DNA of 64,000 bases from Prescottella equi (GTDB taxonomy: Bacteria; Actinomycetota; Actinomycetes; Mycobacteriales; Mycobacteriaceae). Position numbers and translations under genes: made by a program. Below the pieces are notes generated by a model, which worked only from the letters and a program-made list of their open reading frames with translations, did no database searches and was not told the DNA's origin. Location of the stretch: contig NZ_LWTX01000001.1 in the NCBI RefSeq assembly GCF_002094305.1, positions 62,001 to 126,000 on the forward strand. The letters run 5' to 3'. Positions 1 to 9,047 of this stretch are shown here, piece after piece. The first letter of the stretch is position 1; each line of letters starts with the position of its first letter.

Positions 1-114
1 GATATTCCCGAAATATCACATTTGCACCAAGACGACGCGCCGGAACGGCGATCGAAAGCCCGCTGGTCGGCCGGCTCGGGGGAGCCCCGTGGAGTGCGAG
101 TAGCCTGGTACATC

Positions 115-768
115 GTGCTTGTGCTTGCCATCGACACCTCCACCCCTGCGGTCACTGCGGGAGTCGTGCGCTTCGACCCAGAGTCCGCCGACGCCCCGCG
201 GTCGCTCGCGACCCGGGCCACTGTCGACGCCCGCGCACACGCGGAGGTCCTGACGCCGCAGATCCTCGAGTGCCTGGCCGAGTCGGGCTACGCCCCGGCC
301 GATCTCGACGCCGTCGTCGTCGGCGTCGGTCCCGGGCCGTTCACCGGACTGCGGGTGGGGATGGCGACGGGTGCCGCGTTCGGCGACGCGCTCGGCATCC
401 CGGTCCACGGCGTGTGCAGCCTCGACGCGATCGCCGCGGATGCCGCGGACGGCCGGGACCTGTTGGTGGTCACCGACGCCCGTCGGCGCGAGGTGTACTG
501 GGCGCGATACTCGCAGGGGAAGCGCGTCGAGGGGCCCGAGGTGATCAAGCCGTCCGACCTGGACGGCGAGCCGTCGCAGGTGATCGCCGGGTCGGCCTCG
601 CACGTGGATCTGTTCGATCTGCCGGTGCTGCCGGTGGAGACGCCGTCGCCCGCCGGGCTGGTCGCGGTCGCGGCGCAGGCACTGCGAGTCGGGGTGGAAC
701 CGGAACCGCTGGTCCCGCTGTACCTGCGCCGACCGGACGCGGTGGAGTTGGCGGACCGGCGCAAATGA
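115..768 (+). CDS. tsaB: tRNA t6A biosynthesis protein TsaB
   Basis: TsaB is the catalytically inactive ASKHA-fold partner of TsaD in making N6-threonylcarbamoyladenosine at position 37 of ANN-decoding tRNAs. From the GTG at 115 the product is 217 aa and begins with the family's typical [10 protein letters not shown] strand; an open frame extends further upstream but would add an atypical basic tail. The glycine-rich segment [11 protein letters not shown] lies near residue 75. The stop overlaps the next gene's start (ATGA at 765-768), so the three genes tsaB-rimI-tsaD form a translationally coupled operon, as in mycobacteria. A second in-frame GTG at 121 is possible. Confidence 0.93.
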   Translation: MLVLAIDTSTPAVTAGVVRFDPESADAPRSLATRATVDARAHAEVLTPQILECLAESGYAPADLDAVVVGVGPGPFTGLRVGMATGAAFGDALGIPVHGVCSLDAIAADAADGRDLLVVTDARRREVYWARYSQGKRVEGPEVIKPSDLDGEPSQVIAGSASHVDLFDLPVLPVETPSPAGLVAVAAQALRVGVEPEPLVPLYLRRPDAVELADRRK

Positions 769-1262
769 GTTTTCGTATCGTCCCGCTCGCCGACACCGAC
801 GCCGACCGGTGCGCGGAACTCGAGCAGGTGCTGTTCCCGGGCGACGACCCGTGGAGCGCGGACGCGTTCCGCTCGGAGCTCGCGGGCGGTCACAACCACT
901 ACTTCGCGGCGCGCGACAGCAGCGACGCTCTGATCGGTTACGCCGGGGTGTCGCTGCTCGGGACGAGCATCACACCGGAGGCCGAGGTGCACACCATCGG
1001 TGTCGATCCGACGGTGCAGCGCGGCGGGGTCGGCGGGGCGTTGCTCGGCGAGCTGCTGCGGGTGGCGGACAAGTGGGGCGGGCCGGTGTTCCTCGAGGTC
1101 CGCACCGACAACGAGCCGGCGATCGCGCTGTACCGGCGCGAGGGCTTCGAGATCGTCGGCACCAGGAAGCGGTACTACCAGCCGAGCGGCGCGGACGCAT
1201 TCACGATGCGCCGCCCGGCACCGACCGACGCCGACGCCGCGCAGCGGCAGGGCAAGGAGTGA
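765..1262 (+). CDS. rimI: ribosomal protein S18-alanine N-acetyltransferase RimI
   Basis: GNAT-family acetyltransferase of 165 aa, expected to acetylate the N-terminal alanine of ribosomal protein S18. The acetyl-CoA-binding P-loop is visible as [10 protein letters not shown] around residue 85. The C-terminal block [14 protein letters not shown] followed by a tyrosine pair is typical of RimI. The ATG overlaps the tsaB stop and the TGA at 1260 lies next to the tsaD ribosome-binding site. It sits between tsaB and tsaD, the arrangement known from actinobacteria. Confidence 0.92.
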   Translation: MSFRIVPLADTDADRCAELEQVLFPGDDPWSADAFRSELAGGHNHYFAARDSSDALIGYAGVSLLGTSITPEAEVHTIGVDPTVQRGGVGGALLGELLRVADKWGGPVFLEVRTDNEPAIALYRREGFEIVGTRKRYYQPSGADAFTMRRPAPTDADAAQRQGKE

Positions 1263-1267
1263 CGGCC

Positions 1268-2308
1268 ATGATCGTGATGGGGATCGAGAGTTCGTGCGAC
1301 GAGACCGGTGTCGGCATCGTTCGGTGGAACTCCGACGGTAGCTGCGAACTCCTCGCCGACGAGGTGGCGTCGAGCGTCGACCAGCACGCCCGATACGGCG
1401 GTGTGGTGCCGGAGGTGGCGTCGCGCGCGCACCTCGAGGCGATGGTGCCGACCATGAAGCGCGCCCTCGCGGCCGCGGAAATCGACAAGCCCGACGCGAT
1501 CTGCGTGACGATCGGCCCCGGGCTGGCCGGCGCGCTGCTGGTCGGGGTGGCCGCGGCCAAGGCGTACGCCGCGGCGTGGGGTGTGCCGTTCTACGCCATC
1601 AACCACCTCGGCGGTCACGTCGCGGTCGACACCATCGAGCACGGGCCGATGCCGCCGTGCGTGGCGCTCCTCGTCTCCGGTGGGCACACGCACCTGCTGC
1701 ACGTGGAGGAGTTGGGGCGCAAGCCGATCGTGGAACTCGGCACGACCGTGGACGACGCCGCCGGTGAGGCGTTCGACAAGGTTGCGCGCCTACTCGGTCT
1801 CGGCTTCCCGGGCGGCCCGGCGCTGGATCGTCTCGCGCAGCAGGGCGACCGGAACGCGATCGTGTTCCCGCGCGGCATGACCGGCTCCCGCGACGCGCGT
1901 CACGACTTCTCGTTCTCGGGCCTCAAGACCGCGGTTGCGCGGTTCGTCGAGGCGAAGCAACGTGCGGGCGAAGAGGTTCCGGTCGCGGATGTCGCGGCGG
2001 GCTTCCAGGAGTCGGTCGCCGACGTGCTGACGATGAAGGCCGTGCGCGCCGCGCAGGACGTCGGGGTCGACACCCTCGTTCTCGGCGGCGGTGCGACGGC
2101 GAACTCGCGGATCCGCGCGCTCGCCGAAGAGCGTTGCGCCGCGGCGGGTCTCACGCTGCGAGTGCCGCGTCCTCGGTTGTGCACCGACAACGGTGTGATG
2201 ATCGCTGCGCTCGGTGCGCACCTCATTGCGGGCGGTGCACAGCCGTCGGCGCTCACCTCGGCGACGAATCCGGGACTTCCGGTGTCGGTGAGCCAGATTC
2301 GGGACTGA
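1268..2308 (+). CDS. tsaD: tRNA N6-adenosine threonylcarbamoyltransferase TsaD
   Basis: TsaD transfers the threonylcarbamoyl group to A37 of tRNA. The 346-aa product starts [14 protein letters not shown], the diagnostic N-terminus. It carries the metal-binding HxxxH in [10 protein letters not shown] and the [10 protein letters not shown] block. The ATG at 1268 is chosen because AGGAG (1255-1259) lies eight bases upstream; a GTG at 1259 is in frame but overlaps that site. The last 56 bases overlap the convergent gene on the opposite strand. In M. tuberculosis groES follows this gene directly, whereas here groES is about 20 kb away. Confidence 0.95.
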   Translation: MIVMGIESSCDETGVGIVRWNSDGSCELLADEVASSVDQHARYGGVVPEVASRAHLEAMVPTMKRALAAAEIDKPDAICVTIGPGLAGALLVGVAAAKAYAAAWGVPFYAINHLGGHVAVDTIEHGPMPPCVALLVSGGHTHLLHVEELGRKPIVELGTTVDDAAGEAFDKVARLLGLGFPGGPALDRLAQQGDRNAIVFPRGMTGSRDARHDFSFSGLKTAVARFVEAKQRAGEEVPVADVAAGFQESVADVLTMKAVRAAQDVGVDTLVLGGGATANSRIRALAEERCAAAGLTLRVPRPRLCTDNGVMIAALGAHLIAGGAQPSALTSATNPGLPVSVSQIRD

Positions 2309-3674
2309 CCTGGGGGACGGCCGCGATCGGTGCTTCCGGCGCCGGTGCCGCGGTCGACGGTGCAGCCGTCTCCTCGGACCCCGTCGTGGGAGCCGATTCC
2401 GGAGTCTGCTCGGGTGTCTCGGCCGGACCGGACGCCTCCGGCGGCTCGGACGGCGGCGGGGTCTGCGTGCCCGGCGGCGCGATGCTGGGGATCTCCGGCA
2501 GCCACGTGGGTAGTTCAGGCCATTTCGGTGGGATCCACGGCAGATCGTCCGGATGGGTGGTCGTCGCCGGTGGCGGGGTGGTCGTCGTTGTCGTCGGCGG
2601 TGTTGTGGGTGCCGTCGTGGTGGGCTCGGGCGAGACGTCCGACGTCGTCGGCGGAGTCTCGTCGAACGTCGGGTAGCTGGTGCTCGGTTCCGGCGTGCTG
2701 TAGTCGTATGTCGGGACCGGCGGTTGCGGCACGGGAACGGACGTGGTCGTCGGGTAGGGATTCTTCGTCGGAAGCCACGTCTCCTCAGGAGGGGGAGGAG
2801 GCTGGTAGGGGCCGGTGGTGGGGGTCTCGATCACCTGGCTGCCGGTAGGGGAGAAGTTCTCCTCGCTCTGCGGCACCATCTCCTTGACGCCGTAGCCGAG
2901 CATCAGGCCTCCCACCACGACGGCGGCCACGAGTGCACCGGAGACCCGTCCACCGGACCCGGTGACCAGGGGAAACTTCTGGCGTTCGGGGGACCCGGCG
3001 AGCAGCGCCGCGCCCTTCGCCGTGGCGGCCTCGGGTTCGGGGACGGCGATCGTCGCGGCGTCGAACGTGGATTCCAGCGCGGAGGCGATTCCCGGGATCC
3101 GCCCGCCGCCGCCGACCAGCACGAGTGCCTCGGGCCGCTGCAGGGCCTGGGCGAAGGCCTCGGCCACGAATTCGGCGGCGCGCGAACCTGCTTCGTCGGC
3201 CGTCTCGTGGGCGGCCGCGTCGGCGCTGACCGCCGCAGTGCGGTCGCGGAAGAAGACGGTGCCGTCGGCCTGGTCGACGATGGTCACGGTGAGGCCGGAC
3301 GCACCGAGATCGACGAGGGCGATGATGCCGTACTGCGCGACGAGTCCGGTGCTGCGCAGGTAGGTGAGGGTGGCGGCGGTCTCGGGGACCAGCCGGATCG
3401 CCCGCTTCTGGGACTTCGCCGCGGAACGTACCGCGGCGGCCTGCGATTCGGTGCGGTAGGCGACCGCGATGGCGTCCGGCTCGATGCGGCGGTCGGGAAC
3501 CTGCGTGGTCATCAGCCCGATCGCGGACAGTGCCAGATCGCCCGGATCGGTCTGTGTTCCGAGGTCGGCGGAGATCGTGCGGTATTCGACGTCCTGTACG
3601 CCGGTGTCGTCGGAGGAGACGAGTGCGCTGCACACCCCGGCTGCTCCGGTGGAGATGCCGAGTGAATTTCGCAT
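2253..3674 (-). CDS. Hsp70-like actin-fold membrane protein with Pro/Thr-rich tail
   Basis: The 473-aa product opens with a degenerate Hsp70/actin-type ATPase domain (about residues 1-225). The phosphate-2-like VDLGASG and the adenosine-like [11 protein letters not shown] motifs are visible. The first phosphate loop (LGISTGAAG) is less canonical. One transmembrane helix follows near residues 240-260 ([16 protein letters not shown]). About 200 residues of Pro/Thr/Ser/Glu-rich, low-complexity tail, probably extracytoplasmic, complete the protein. There is no substrate-binding domain, so this is not DnaK. Function is unknown. The stop lies inside the 3' end of tsaD, a 56-bp tail-to-tail overlap. 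Confidence 0.8.
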   Translation of the reverse strand: MRNSLGISTGAAGVCSALVSSDDTGVQDVEYRTISADLGTQTDPGDLALSAIGLMTTQVPDRRIEPDAIAVAYRTESQAAAVRSAAKSQKRAIRLVPETAATLTYLRSTGLVAQYGIIALVDLGASGLTVTIVDQADGTVFFRDRTAAVSADAAAHETADEAGSRAAEFVAEAFAQALQRPEALVLVGGGGRIPGIASALESTFDAATIAVPEPEAATAKGAALLAGSPERQKFPLVTGSGGRVSGALVAAVVVGGLMLGYGVKEMVPQSEENFSPTGSQVIETPTTGPYQPPPPPEETWLPTKNPYPTTTSVPVPQPPVPTYDYSTPEPSTSYPTFDETPPTTSDVSPEPTTTAPTTPPTTTTTTPPPATTTHPDDLPWIPPKWPELPTWLPEIPSIAPPGTQTPPPSEPPEASGPAETPEQTPESAPTTGSEETAAPSTAAPAPEAPIAAVPQVSPESGSPTPEVPDSSPR

Positions 3675-3921
3675 TGTCCACCTCCTGCTTTCGGTGTTCG
3701 AGTTCGCTCGTGTCGGTTCGCCCGTGTTTCGGGCCGTCCCGGGCCGGAAACTGAGATAATTCGATGCCGGCCACGGGCGTCGTTATCCGAACGTTACCCA
3801 ATGTCGGGTGGCGGCGCTCGGCGGGTGTGCGTCCGTGCAGGTCGGGTCGGACATTCGCGGTGGAACGGACGGCGATCGTTCCGTCGGCCCGTGCAAAGAG
3901 TGACTTCGGAAGCGAGGATTC

Positions 3922-4515
3922 ATGTCCGACGCGATCCACTTGGTGAGCCTCGATCGCCACGACCGCCGCCGGATGCTCAGAAGGGCGCTGTTGCGTTCGG
4001 CCGCCACCGTCGTGATTCTGCTGACCGCCTACTTCGCGTTGCCGATGGACCATGTCTCGGATGCGGGCGCGATCCTGGTACTCACGGGCGGGGCCTCGAT
4101 GGTCGTCGCGTTGTGCGCCTGGCAGGTCCGGCAGATCATTCACTCGCCGACACCCGAGGTGCGCTCGGCGGAAGCGCTGGCCGTGACGTTGCCCGTCTAT
4201 CTTCTCGGCTCGGCCACAGCGATCTTTCTGCTCTCACAGATGGATCCGGCGGCGTTCAACGAAACCCTGACGCGGATCGACGCGCTCTACTTCACGCTGA
4301 CGGTGTTCGCGACGGTCGGGTTCGGCGACATCGCCGCGGTCACCCAGCCGGCGCGAGCCGTCGTGACGGTGATGATCGTCGGCAATCTGGTGATGCTCGC
4401 GGTGGGTGTGAAGCTACTGACCCAGGCCGTCAAATGGGGTCGGGCGCTTCAGGATACGCAGGAGGCCGGTGGGGGCGAGGTGCCCCCACCGGCCTCCGGT
4501 GACAATTCTTCCTAG
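3922..4515 (+). CDS. potassium channel family protein (Ion_trans_2)
   Basis: A 197-aa integral membrane protein with helices near residues 25-41, 47-66 and 85-104, then a pore helix and selectivity filter TVGFGD (131-136), and a final helix at 145-166. TVGFGD is the K+ filter signature, so passive potassium conduction is likely. There is no RCK/TrkA regulatory domain. GAGGA at 3914-3918 supports the ATG. The final coding region contains a 16-bp perfect hairpin (see 4461). The stop overlaps the stop of the convergent phosphoesterase gene through a shared CTAG. Confidence 0.85.
   Translation: MSDAIHLVSLDRHDRRRMLRRALLRSAATVVILLTAYFALPMDHVSDAGAILVLTGGASMVVALCAWQVRQIIHSPTPEVRSAEALAVTLPVYLLGSATAIFLLSQMDPAAFNETLTRIDALYFTLTVFATVGFGDIAAVTQPARAVVTVMIVGNLVMLAVGVKLLTQAVKWGRALQDTQEAGGGEVPPPASGDNSS
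4461..4497. terminator. strong hairpin inside the K+ channel 3' coding end
   Basis: A perfect 16-bp stem (4461-4476 with 4482-4497) with a 5-nt loop, followed on the plus strand by a T-rich ATTCTT stretch at the stop codon. It encodes a Gly/Pro-rich EAGGGEVPPPASG tail, so the codons look bent to form the hairpin. It sits at the junction of two convergent genes and could terminate transcription from either side. Confidence 0.6.
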
Positions 4516-6248
4516 CGCAGTGTGGCGAGGACGAGTTCCACGTTGTGGTCCGGCGAGCCGCCCAGTAGCTTCGCATCCGCGTGGATGTCGTTGAACGAGA
4601 ACTCCCGATACATCGACGCCAGGCCCGCGGGGGAGAAGTCGTCGTAATCGACCTGGTAGGGGCTGTCCGCCTCGATCAGCGTGGTGAGCAGCGAGACGGT
4701 CCCGTCGTGGTTGTCGACGACCTCGATGATGCGTCCCTGCTGTGGGAAGTCGATGTGCGAGGCGGTGTTGATCTCCCAGAATCCCTGTTCGGGGGTCCGG
4801 CCCACCTGCGGGGTGATCCGGTTCTCGTGGGTGTGTCCGTTGACCCACGCGAGGACGTTCGGGAAGCGGTGCAGCAGGTCCACCAGCTGTGCGCCCTTGA
4901 TACGCGGCTCGAGGGGACGTTCGGGATCCGGCAGGGTGTTCGCCATCGTCGTGCTGGTGTGATGGCTGAACAGCACGAAGTAGGTGTCGGTGCGGCTCTG
5001 CGTGACGAGGGCACCGTTGGTGTCGTAGTACTTGCTGCTGCCGGCGAGTAGGGTCTGCTCGATCCACTTGAACTGTGCCTCGCCGAGCGAGCCGTCGACG
5101 AACCCGGCGCGGTTGGTCGAGTCCATGCTGATGCCGATGACGCCCGGCGAGATCTCGAACGTGTAGTAGCCGATGCCCGTTTCGTCGGCGTCGGGCGCGA
5201 AGCCGTGGCCGACCGGTCCGGGACCGGTGTTAGCGGGATCGAGGTGGGCGGCGATGAACTCGCGCGGCGTGAACGGCTGTCGGCGCGCGTCGGGTGTCAC
5301 GGTGCGCGGCGGAGTGGTGATGGCGGAGAGCAGGTTCAGCAGCGCCGTCGGATCGGAGCTCAGCGCGCTCGAGATGCGGGCCGCCTGATCCGAGGAGTCG
5401 GGCACCTCGAATTTCTTGTTGCCCGTGTACATCTGCTCGAGGAACGGGATGCCGCTCGGGAGGGTGCCCTCGACGGAGTCGTCGTGGTTGCCGAACACGC
5501 AGTACCACTTGGTGTCCAGTCCAGGGCTGGTGACGGGCTGCAGCGCCGCGGACAGCAGCCCGGGGACCTCGGGGAAGCCCGTCTGCTTGTAGATGTCCTG
5601 GATCGAGGACTCGGGATTCCAGTACAGGTCGGCGCCCGAGTTCTGCACGCCCTCGTATCGGGTCGGATCACCCGTGTTGGGGGTGATGACGCCGCCGTTG
5701 AGGGCGGTGAGGAACCAGCCAAGTTCGACGAATTCCTTGTTGTCGGTGTTGTCGCCGGTGGTGACGACGGCGTCGAAGTCGCGCTGGGTGTGCGGTCCTT
5801 TGCGCAGGGAGTTGACGCGATCGATCAGCGAGATCAGACCCTGGGCGGTCATGGTCTCCTGCGGTCGGAACGCGGCGCCCTGGAACGGGTGGACGTACTC
5901 GAACCGCACGGGAGACTGGGCGTCGAGCACGTGGACGTCGGTGAGCTGGACGATCGAGGCCAGGTCGGAACGGCGGTCCTCACGTCCGGACCGGGCCTCC
6001 GCGAGATCGTTCCGGACGATCAGCGGCCAGCCTGGACCTGCGGTCAGCCGGCGGTATCCGCTCGAACCCAGAGGGACCGCGACGGATTCGAGCGTGGTGC
6101 CCGCGATCGACGCCGGCAGCGGTGCGGCCGCACGGGCCTGCGCTGCGAGCGGATTCCACGATCGGTTGCCGACCAGCGGCAGTGCCGAGATCCCGAGTGC
6201 GCCGACACCGGCTGCTCCCAGGAAGGTGCGCCGATTCATTCCGTTCAT
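4512..6248 (-). CDS. Tat-exported metallophosphoesterase (TIGR03767-like)
   Basis: A calcineurin-like phosphoesterase of about 578 aa with a twin-arginine signal (MNRRTFLGAAGVGALGISALPLVG), so export through Tat is expected. Metal-binding blocks appear in order: LTDVHVLD, TTGDNTDN, FGNHDDS, SHHTS and VNGHTHEN. The size and the long insertions between blocks fit the actinobacterial TIGR03767 family of unknown substrate. In-frame starts exist at 6269 (GTG), 6248 (ATG) and 6239 (ATG); 6248 or 6239 places the Tat motif at the N-terminus. Its stop interlocks with the K+ channel stop. Confidence 0.85.
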   Translation of the reverse strand: MNGMNRRTFLGAAGVGALGISALPLVGNRSWNPLAAQARAAAPLPASIAGTTLESVAVPLGSSGYRRLTAGPGWPLIVRNDLAEARSGREDRRSDLASIVQLTDVHVLDAQSPVRFEYVHPFQGAAFRPQETMTAQGLISLIDRVNSLRKGPHTQRDFDAVVTTGDNTDNKEFVELGWFLTALNGGVITPNTGDPTRYEGVQNSGADLYWNPESSIQDIYKQTGFPEVPGLLSAALQPVTSPGLDTKWYCVFGNHDDSVEGTLPSGIPFLEQMYTGNKKFEVPDSSDQAARISSALSSDPTALLNLLSAITTPPRTVTPDARRQPFTPREFIAAHLDPANTGPGPVGHGFAPDADETGIGYYTFEISPGVIGISMDSTNRAGFVDGSLGEAQFKWIEQTLLAGSSKYYDTNGALVTQSRTDTYFVLFSHHTSTTMANTLPDPERPLEPRIKGAQLVDLLHRFPNVLAWVNGHTHENRITPQVGRTPEQGFWEINTASHIDFPQQGRIIEVVDNHDGTVSLLTTLIEADSPYQVDYDDFSPAGLASMYREFSFNDIHADAKLLGGSPDHNVELVLATLR

Positions 6249-6331
6249 CTGCTGTTCACCCACGCGCACACTGTAGGCGACGAATCGTTACCGAACGCCC
6301 GTTTGCCGCGGAATCGGCGGAGTGTCGGCTG

Positions 6332-6928
6332 TCAGGCGTTCTCGTCGCTCAGTGGACCGAACTGCGGCACCTGCGGCATCGTCGTCACGACGTGCACGGT
6401 GGCCTCGGCGGAGGACGCGGCCAGCACCCACGGGATGTCGCTCGGAAACTGCACGAAGTCGCCGGGGCCAAGGTCGGCCAGCTCGTTCGCGGGACCCACG
6501 CGCACCTTCCCACTGATCACGTAGGCGTGGATGAGAGTTCCGGCGGAATCTGCGGCTCGGACGAGGTCGTCGGGGGCCGCGGTAGCCGACGCCCGCAGGC
6601 GCATGATGCTCGTGCGAACGTAACCGGAGCCGTAGATCTGGTCGAGGACCTTCGTCGTCCCCGCGTCGTTCTTGTCGTTCCAGACGCCCTCGCCGCCGCG
6701 GACCACGAACACCCGGGTGCCCCATTCGGTGACGAGGCGGCGCAGGGGAACGTCGAGCGCCGTGGCGATCGCGTCGATGGTCTCGACTGTGGGGTTGCCT
6801 ACACCCTGCTCGATCTTCGAGAGCGTCTGCTTCGACAGGTCGGCGCGCTTGGCGAGGTCGCCCATGCTCATCTGGCGTTCGTTGCGGAACCGCTGGACAT
6901 TGCGTGCGATCAGCCCATTGCTGTCCAC
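6332..6928 (-). CDS. XRE-family regulator with C-terminal cupin domain
   Basis: A 198-aa transcription factor. An N-terminal XRE helix-turn-helix (about residues 7-60, with MGDLAKRADLSKQTLSKIEQG) is followed by a cupin sensor domain (about 110-185, ending VGPANELADLGPGDFVQFPSDIPW). The GTG at 6928 is chosen because GAGAGGAGG lies just upstream; a longer open frame continues to 7072 but lacks such a site and would read through an AT-rich spacer. Such proteins usually control a neighbouring metabolic gene. It diverges from an IclR regulator and mhpB. The ligand is unknown. Confidence 0.85.
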   Translation of the reverse strand: MDSNGLIARNVQRFRNERQMSMGDLAKRADLSKQTLSKIEQGVGNPTVETIDAIATALDVPLRRLVTEWGTRVFVVRGGEGVWNDKNDAGTTKVLDQIYGSGYVRTSIMRLRASATAAPDDLVRAADSAGTLIHAYVISGKVRVGPANELADLGPGDFVQFPSDIPWVLAASSAEATVHVVTTMPQVPQFGPLSDENA

Positions 6929-6984
6929 GGGCCTCCTCTCGGTCGAAGTGCTCGGCGCCGTCCGGTGCTCTCGAATGAGCTCAA

Positions 6985-7060
6985 TGCTCCAGACGATTAA
7001 AGCCGAGACGGTCGGGGTGTCACTTTTAATATCACTATCGTCAATCTTGACATGCAAACG
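6985..7060. promoter_or_regulatory. AT-rich divergent regulatory spacer
   Basis: This stretch is markedly AT-rich against its surroundings. It holds an interrupted inverted repeat (ATTAAAG at 6996-7002 and CTTTTAAT at 7023-7030) and a direct repeat TCACT-N7-TCACT starting at 7020. It lies between the divergent XRE-cupin and IclR genes, so it is the natural place for their promoters and operators. The assignment rests on position and base composition. Confidence 0.45.
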
Positions 7061-7102
7061 CCTGGTGGGCACACTCTGACGAGGCGCCTGGTCGCGCCGG
7101 AG

Positions 7103-7942
7103 ATGTCCGATTCGCAGAGTGAAGTGGTGGGATCGATGGGCGTGCAGGAACTAACCGATCTGTCTCGTTCGGGTTCGGGTCGCGACGGCCGCGCCGCCGT
7201 CGACAAGGCGATGAGCCTGCTCACCAGCTTCGGCCAGGAGGCGTACACGGGCGTCGGCGTGAGTGAACTCGCGCGGCGCTCCGGGCTGAGCAAGTCGACG
7301 GCCTTCCGCATCCTCGGCATGCTCGAGCGCAATCACGCCGTCGAGCGGGTCGGCAGCGACTACCGGCTCGGTTCCGAACTGCACAACCTCGGCGGTCGCG
7401 TGTACGCCCCGCAGCACTCGACGGTCCGCGACGTCCTCACCCCGTTCCTCGCCGACCTGTACGAGGCCACCCGGCAGACCGTGCACCTCGCCGTCCTGCA
7501 CGGACCTGACGTCCTCTACATCAACAAGCTGTACGGCCACCGGACCGTCGCGTCGCCCTCCCGCGTCGGTGGCCGGGTTCCGGCCCACTGCACGGCGGTG
7601 GGCAAGGCACTGCTCGCGTATGCAGGCCAGGACTCCGAGGAGCTTCTCGGTTCGAACCTGACCGCGCGGACCTCGAAGACCATCACCGATATCGGCCGTC
7701 TGCGGGTCGAGCTGTCGCAGATTCGTCGGGCCGGCGTGGCCTTCGATCACGAGGAGAGTCGTGACGGACTCGTCTGTGTCGGTGGGGTCGTGACGGGAGC
7801 GGGATCGCGTCCGGTCGCGGCGTTCTCCGTGTCCGGTCAGGCTTCCCGCTACACCCCCGCGAGCGCGGAACCCGCGCTGCGGCGGGTCTGTATGGCGGCG
7901 TCGCGCGCACTGAGCGCCTCCCAGATCGCGCTCGCGTCGTAG
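7103..7942 (+). CDS. IclR-family transcriptional regulator
   Basis: A regulator of about 279 aa with the IclR architecture. The N-terminal winged helix (VGVSELARRSGLSKSTAFRILGMLERN) precedes an effector domain with LHGPDVLYINKLYG, VGGRVPAHCTAVGKALLAY and a final GGVV-PVAAFSVSG block. Starts at 7103 and 7136 are both plausible; neither has a strong ribosome-binding site. The gene is 65 bp upstream of mhpB in the same direction. IclR proteins commonly regulate aromatic catabolism (MhpR and PcaU are examples), so control of mhpB is a reasonable inference. Confidence 0.87.
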   Translation: MSDSQSEVVGSMGVQELTDLSRSGSGRDGRAAVDKAMSLLTSFGQEAYTGVGVSELARRSGLSKSTAFRILGMLERNHAVERVGSDYRLGSELHNLGGRVYAPQHSTVRDVLTPFLADLYEATRQTVHLAVLHGPDVLYINKLYGHRTVASPSRVGGRVPAHCTAVGKALLAYAGQDSEELLGSNLTARTSKTITDIGRLRVELSQIRRAGVAFDHEESRDGLVCVGGVVTGAGSRPVAAFSVSGQASRYTPASAEPALRRVCMAASRALSASQIALAS

Positions 7943-8007
7943 CCCCCACTACAGCTCCCGGGAGCGAACCTCTCCCGGACTCTGATTCAGGCCGAAGGAG
8001 CCGTCTC

Positions 8008-8940
8008 ATGCCAGTTGCGCTGGTTGCGCTGTCCCACTCCCCACTGATCGGGCTCAACGACCCTGCGCAGGAGGTGCTCGACGAGGTCGATCACGCCATC
8101 GCCGGCGCGCGGAAGTTCGTCCAGGAGTACGACCCCGAGCTCGTCGTACTGTTCGCGCCCGACCACTACAACGGGTTCTTCTACGGCAAGATGCCGCCCT
8201 TCGCGATCGCGACGGGTGCGCTTGCGGTCGGAGACTTCGGATCCGCCGAGGGGGAGATCCTGGTCGACAACGAGGCGGCGAACACGATCGCCAAGGGCGT
8301 CCTCGAGCGTGACATCGACCTGACGATCTCGGCACGCATGGTCGTCGACCACGGCTTCGTGCAGCCGCTCGAGATGCTGTTCGGCGGCATCCAGTCGGTG
8401 CCCACCGTGCCGGTCTTCGTCAACGGCGTGGCCGCGCCGCTCGGCCCGGTGCGCCGGATCCGGCAGTTCGGCAAGGCGCTCGGCGAGGCCGCCGCGCGGC
8501 TCGACAAGAGGGTGCTGTTCCTGGCCTCCGGTGGCCTGTCGCACGATCCGCCGGTGCCGATCCTCGAAGGAGCACCGCCGCGTGTCGCCGAGGCGCTCAT
8601 CCTCGGCAATCCGCCCACCCCGGAGCAGCGCGCCCGCGGCGAGCAGCGCGTCGTGCAGTCCGGCATCGATCTGGCCGCCGGTACGTCGACACGCAAGCCG
8701 CTCAACCCCGAGTGGGACAACGAGGTTCTCGACATCGTCGCGTCCGGCGACATCGAGCAGTTCGACGGCTGGACCAACGAGTTCTTCGAGGAGCAGGGCG
8801 GCGGCTCGTCGCACGAGGTCCGCACCTGGATCGCGGCCTACGCGGCGCTCGCGGCCTCGGGTTCGTACGAGCTGCAGTCGCGCTACTACCGCGCCATCCC
8901 CGAGTGGGTGGCCGGTTTCGCGGTGACCACTGCGAAGTAG
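8008..8940 (+). CDS. mhpB: 2,3-dihydroxyphenylpropionate 1,2-dioxygenase (MhpB type)
   Basis: A class III (LigB-superfamily) extradiol dioxygenase of 310 aa. It should cleave 3-(2,3-dihydroxyphenyl)propionate or a related catechol meta to the hydroxyls, using Fe(II). His115 (VVDHGFVQP) and His179 (GGLSHDPP) fall exactly where E. coli MhpB has its catalytic histidines. GAAGGAG at 7994-8000 gives a strong start. It is monocistronic, with an IclR gene upstream and a strong terminator downstream. It could supply the ring-cleavage step absent from the dioxygenase operon at 13973-21228. Confidence 0.92.
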   Translation: MPVALVALSHSPLIGLNDPAQEVLDEVDHAIAGARKFVQEYDPELVVLFAPDHYNGFFYGKMPPFAIATGALAVGDFGSAEGEILVDNEAANTIAKGVLERDIDLTISARMVVDHGFVQPLEMLFGGIQSVPTVPVFVNGVAAPLGPVRRIRQFGKALGEAAARLDKRVLFLASGGLSHDPPVPILEGAPPRVAEALILGNPPTPEQRARGEQRVVQSGIDLAAGTSTRKPLNPEWDNEVLDIVASGDIEQFDGWTNEFFEEQGGGSSHEVRTWIAAYAALAASGSYELQSRYYRAIPEWVAGFAVTTAK

Positions 8941-8959
8941 TTTCTCTCTCTTCGGCATC

Positions 8960-8990
8960 GGGCCGGGCGTCTGCGGAGGTCGCCCGGCCC
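8960..8990 (+). terminator. terminator after mhpB
   Basis: A perfect 10-bp GC stem (8960-8969 with 8981-8990) and an 11-nt loop, 20 bp past the mhpB stop. The T run is weak, as is usual in this GC-rich DNA. Confidence 0.7.
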
Positions 8991-9047
8991 TTGTCGTATC
9001 CCTACCCGGGTGCTACCCATGAAGGACGCCTCGGGGGAGGAGACGAC

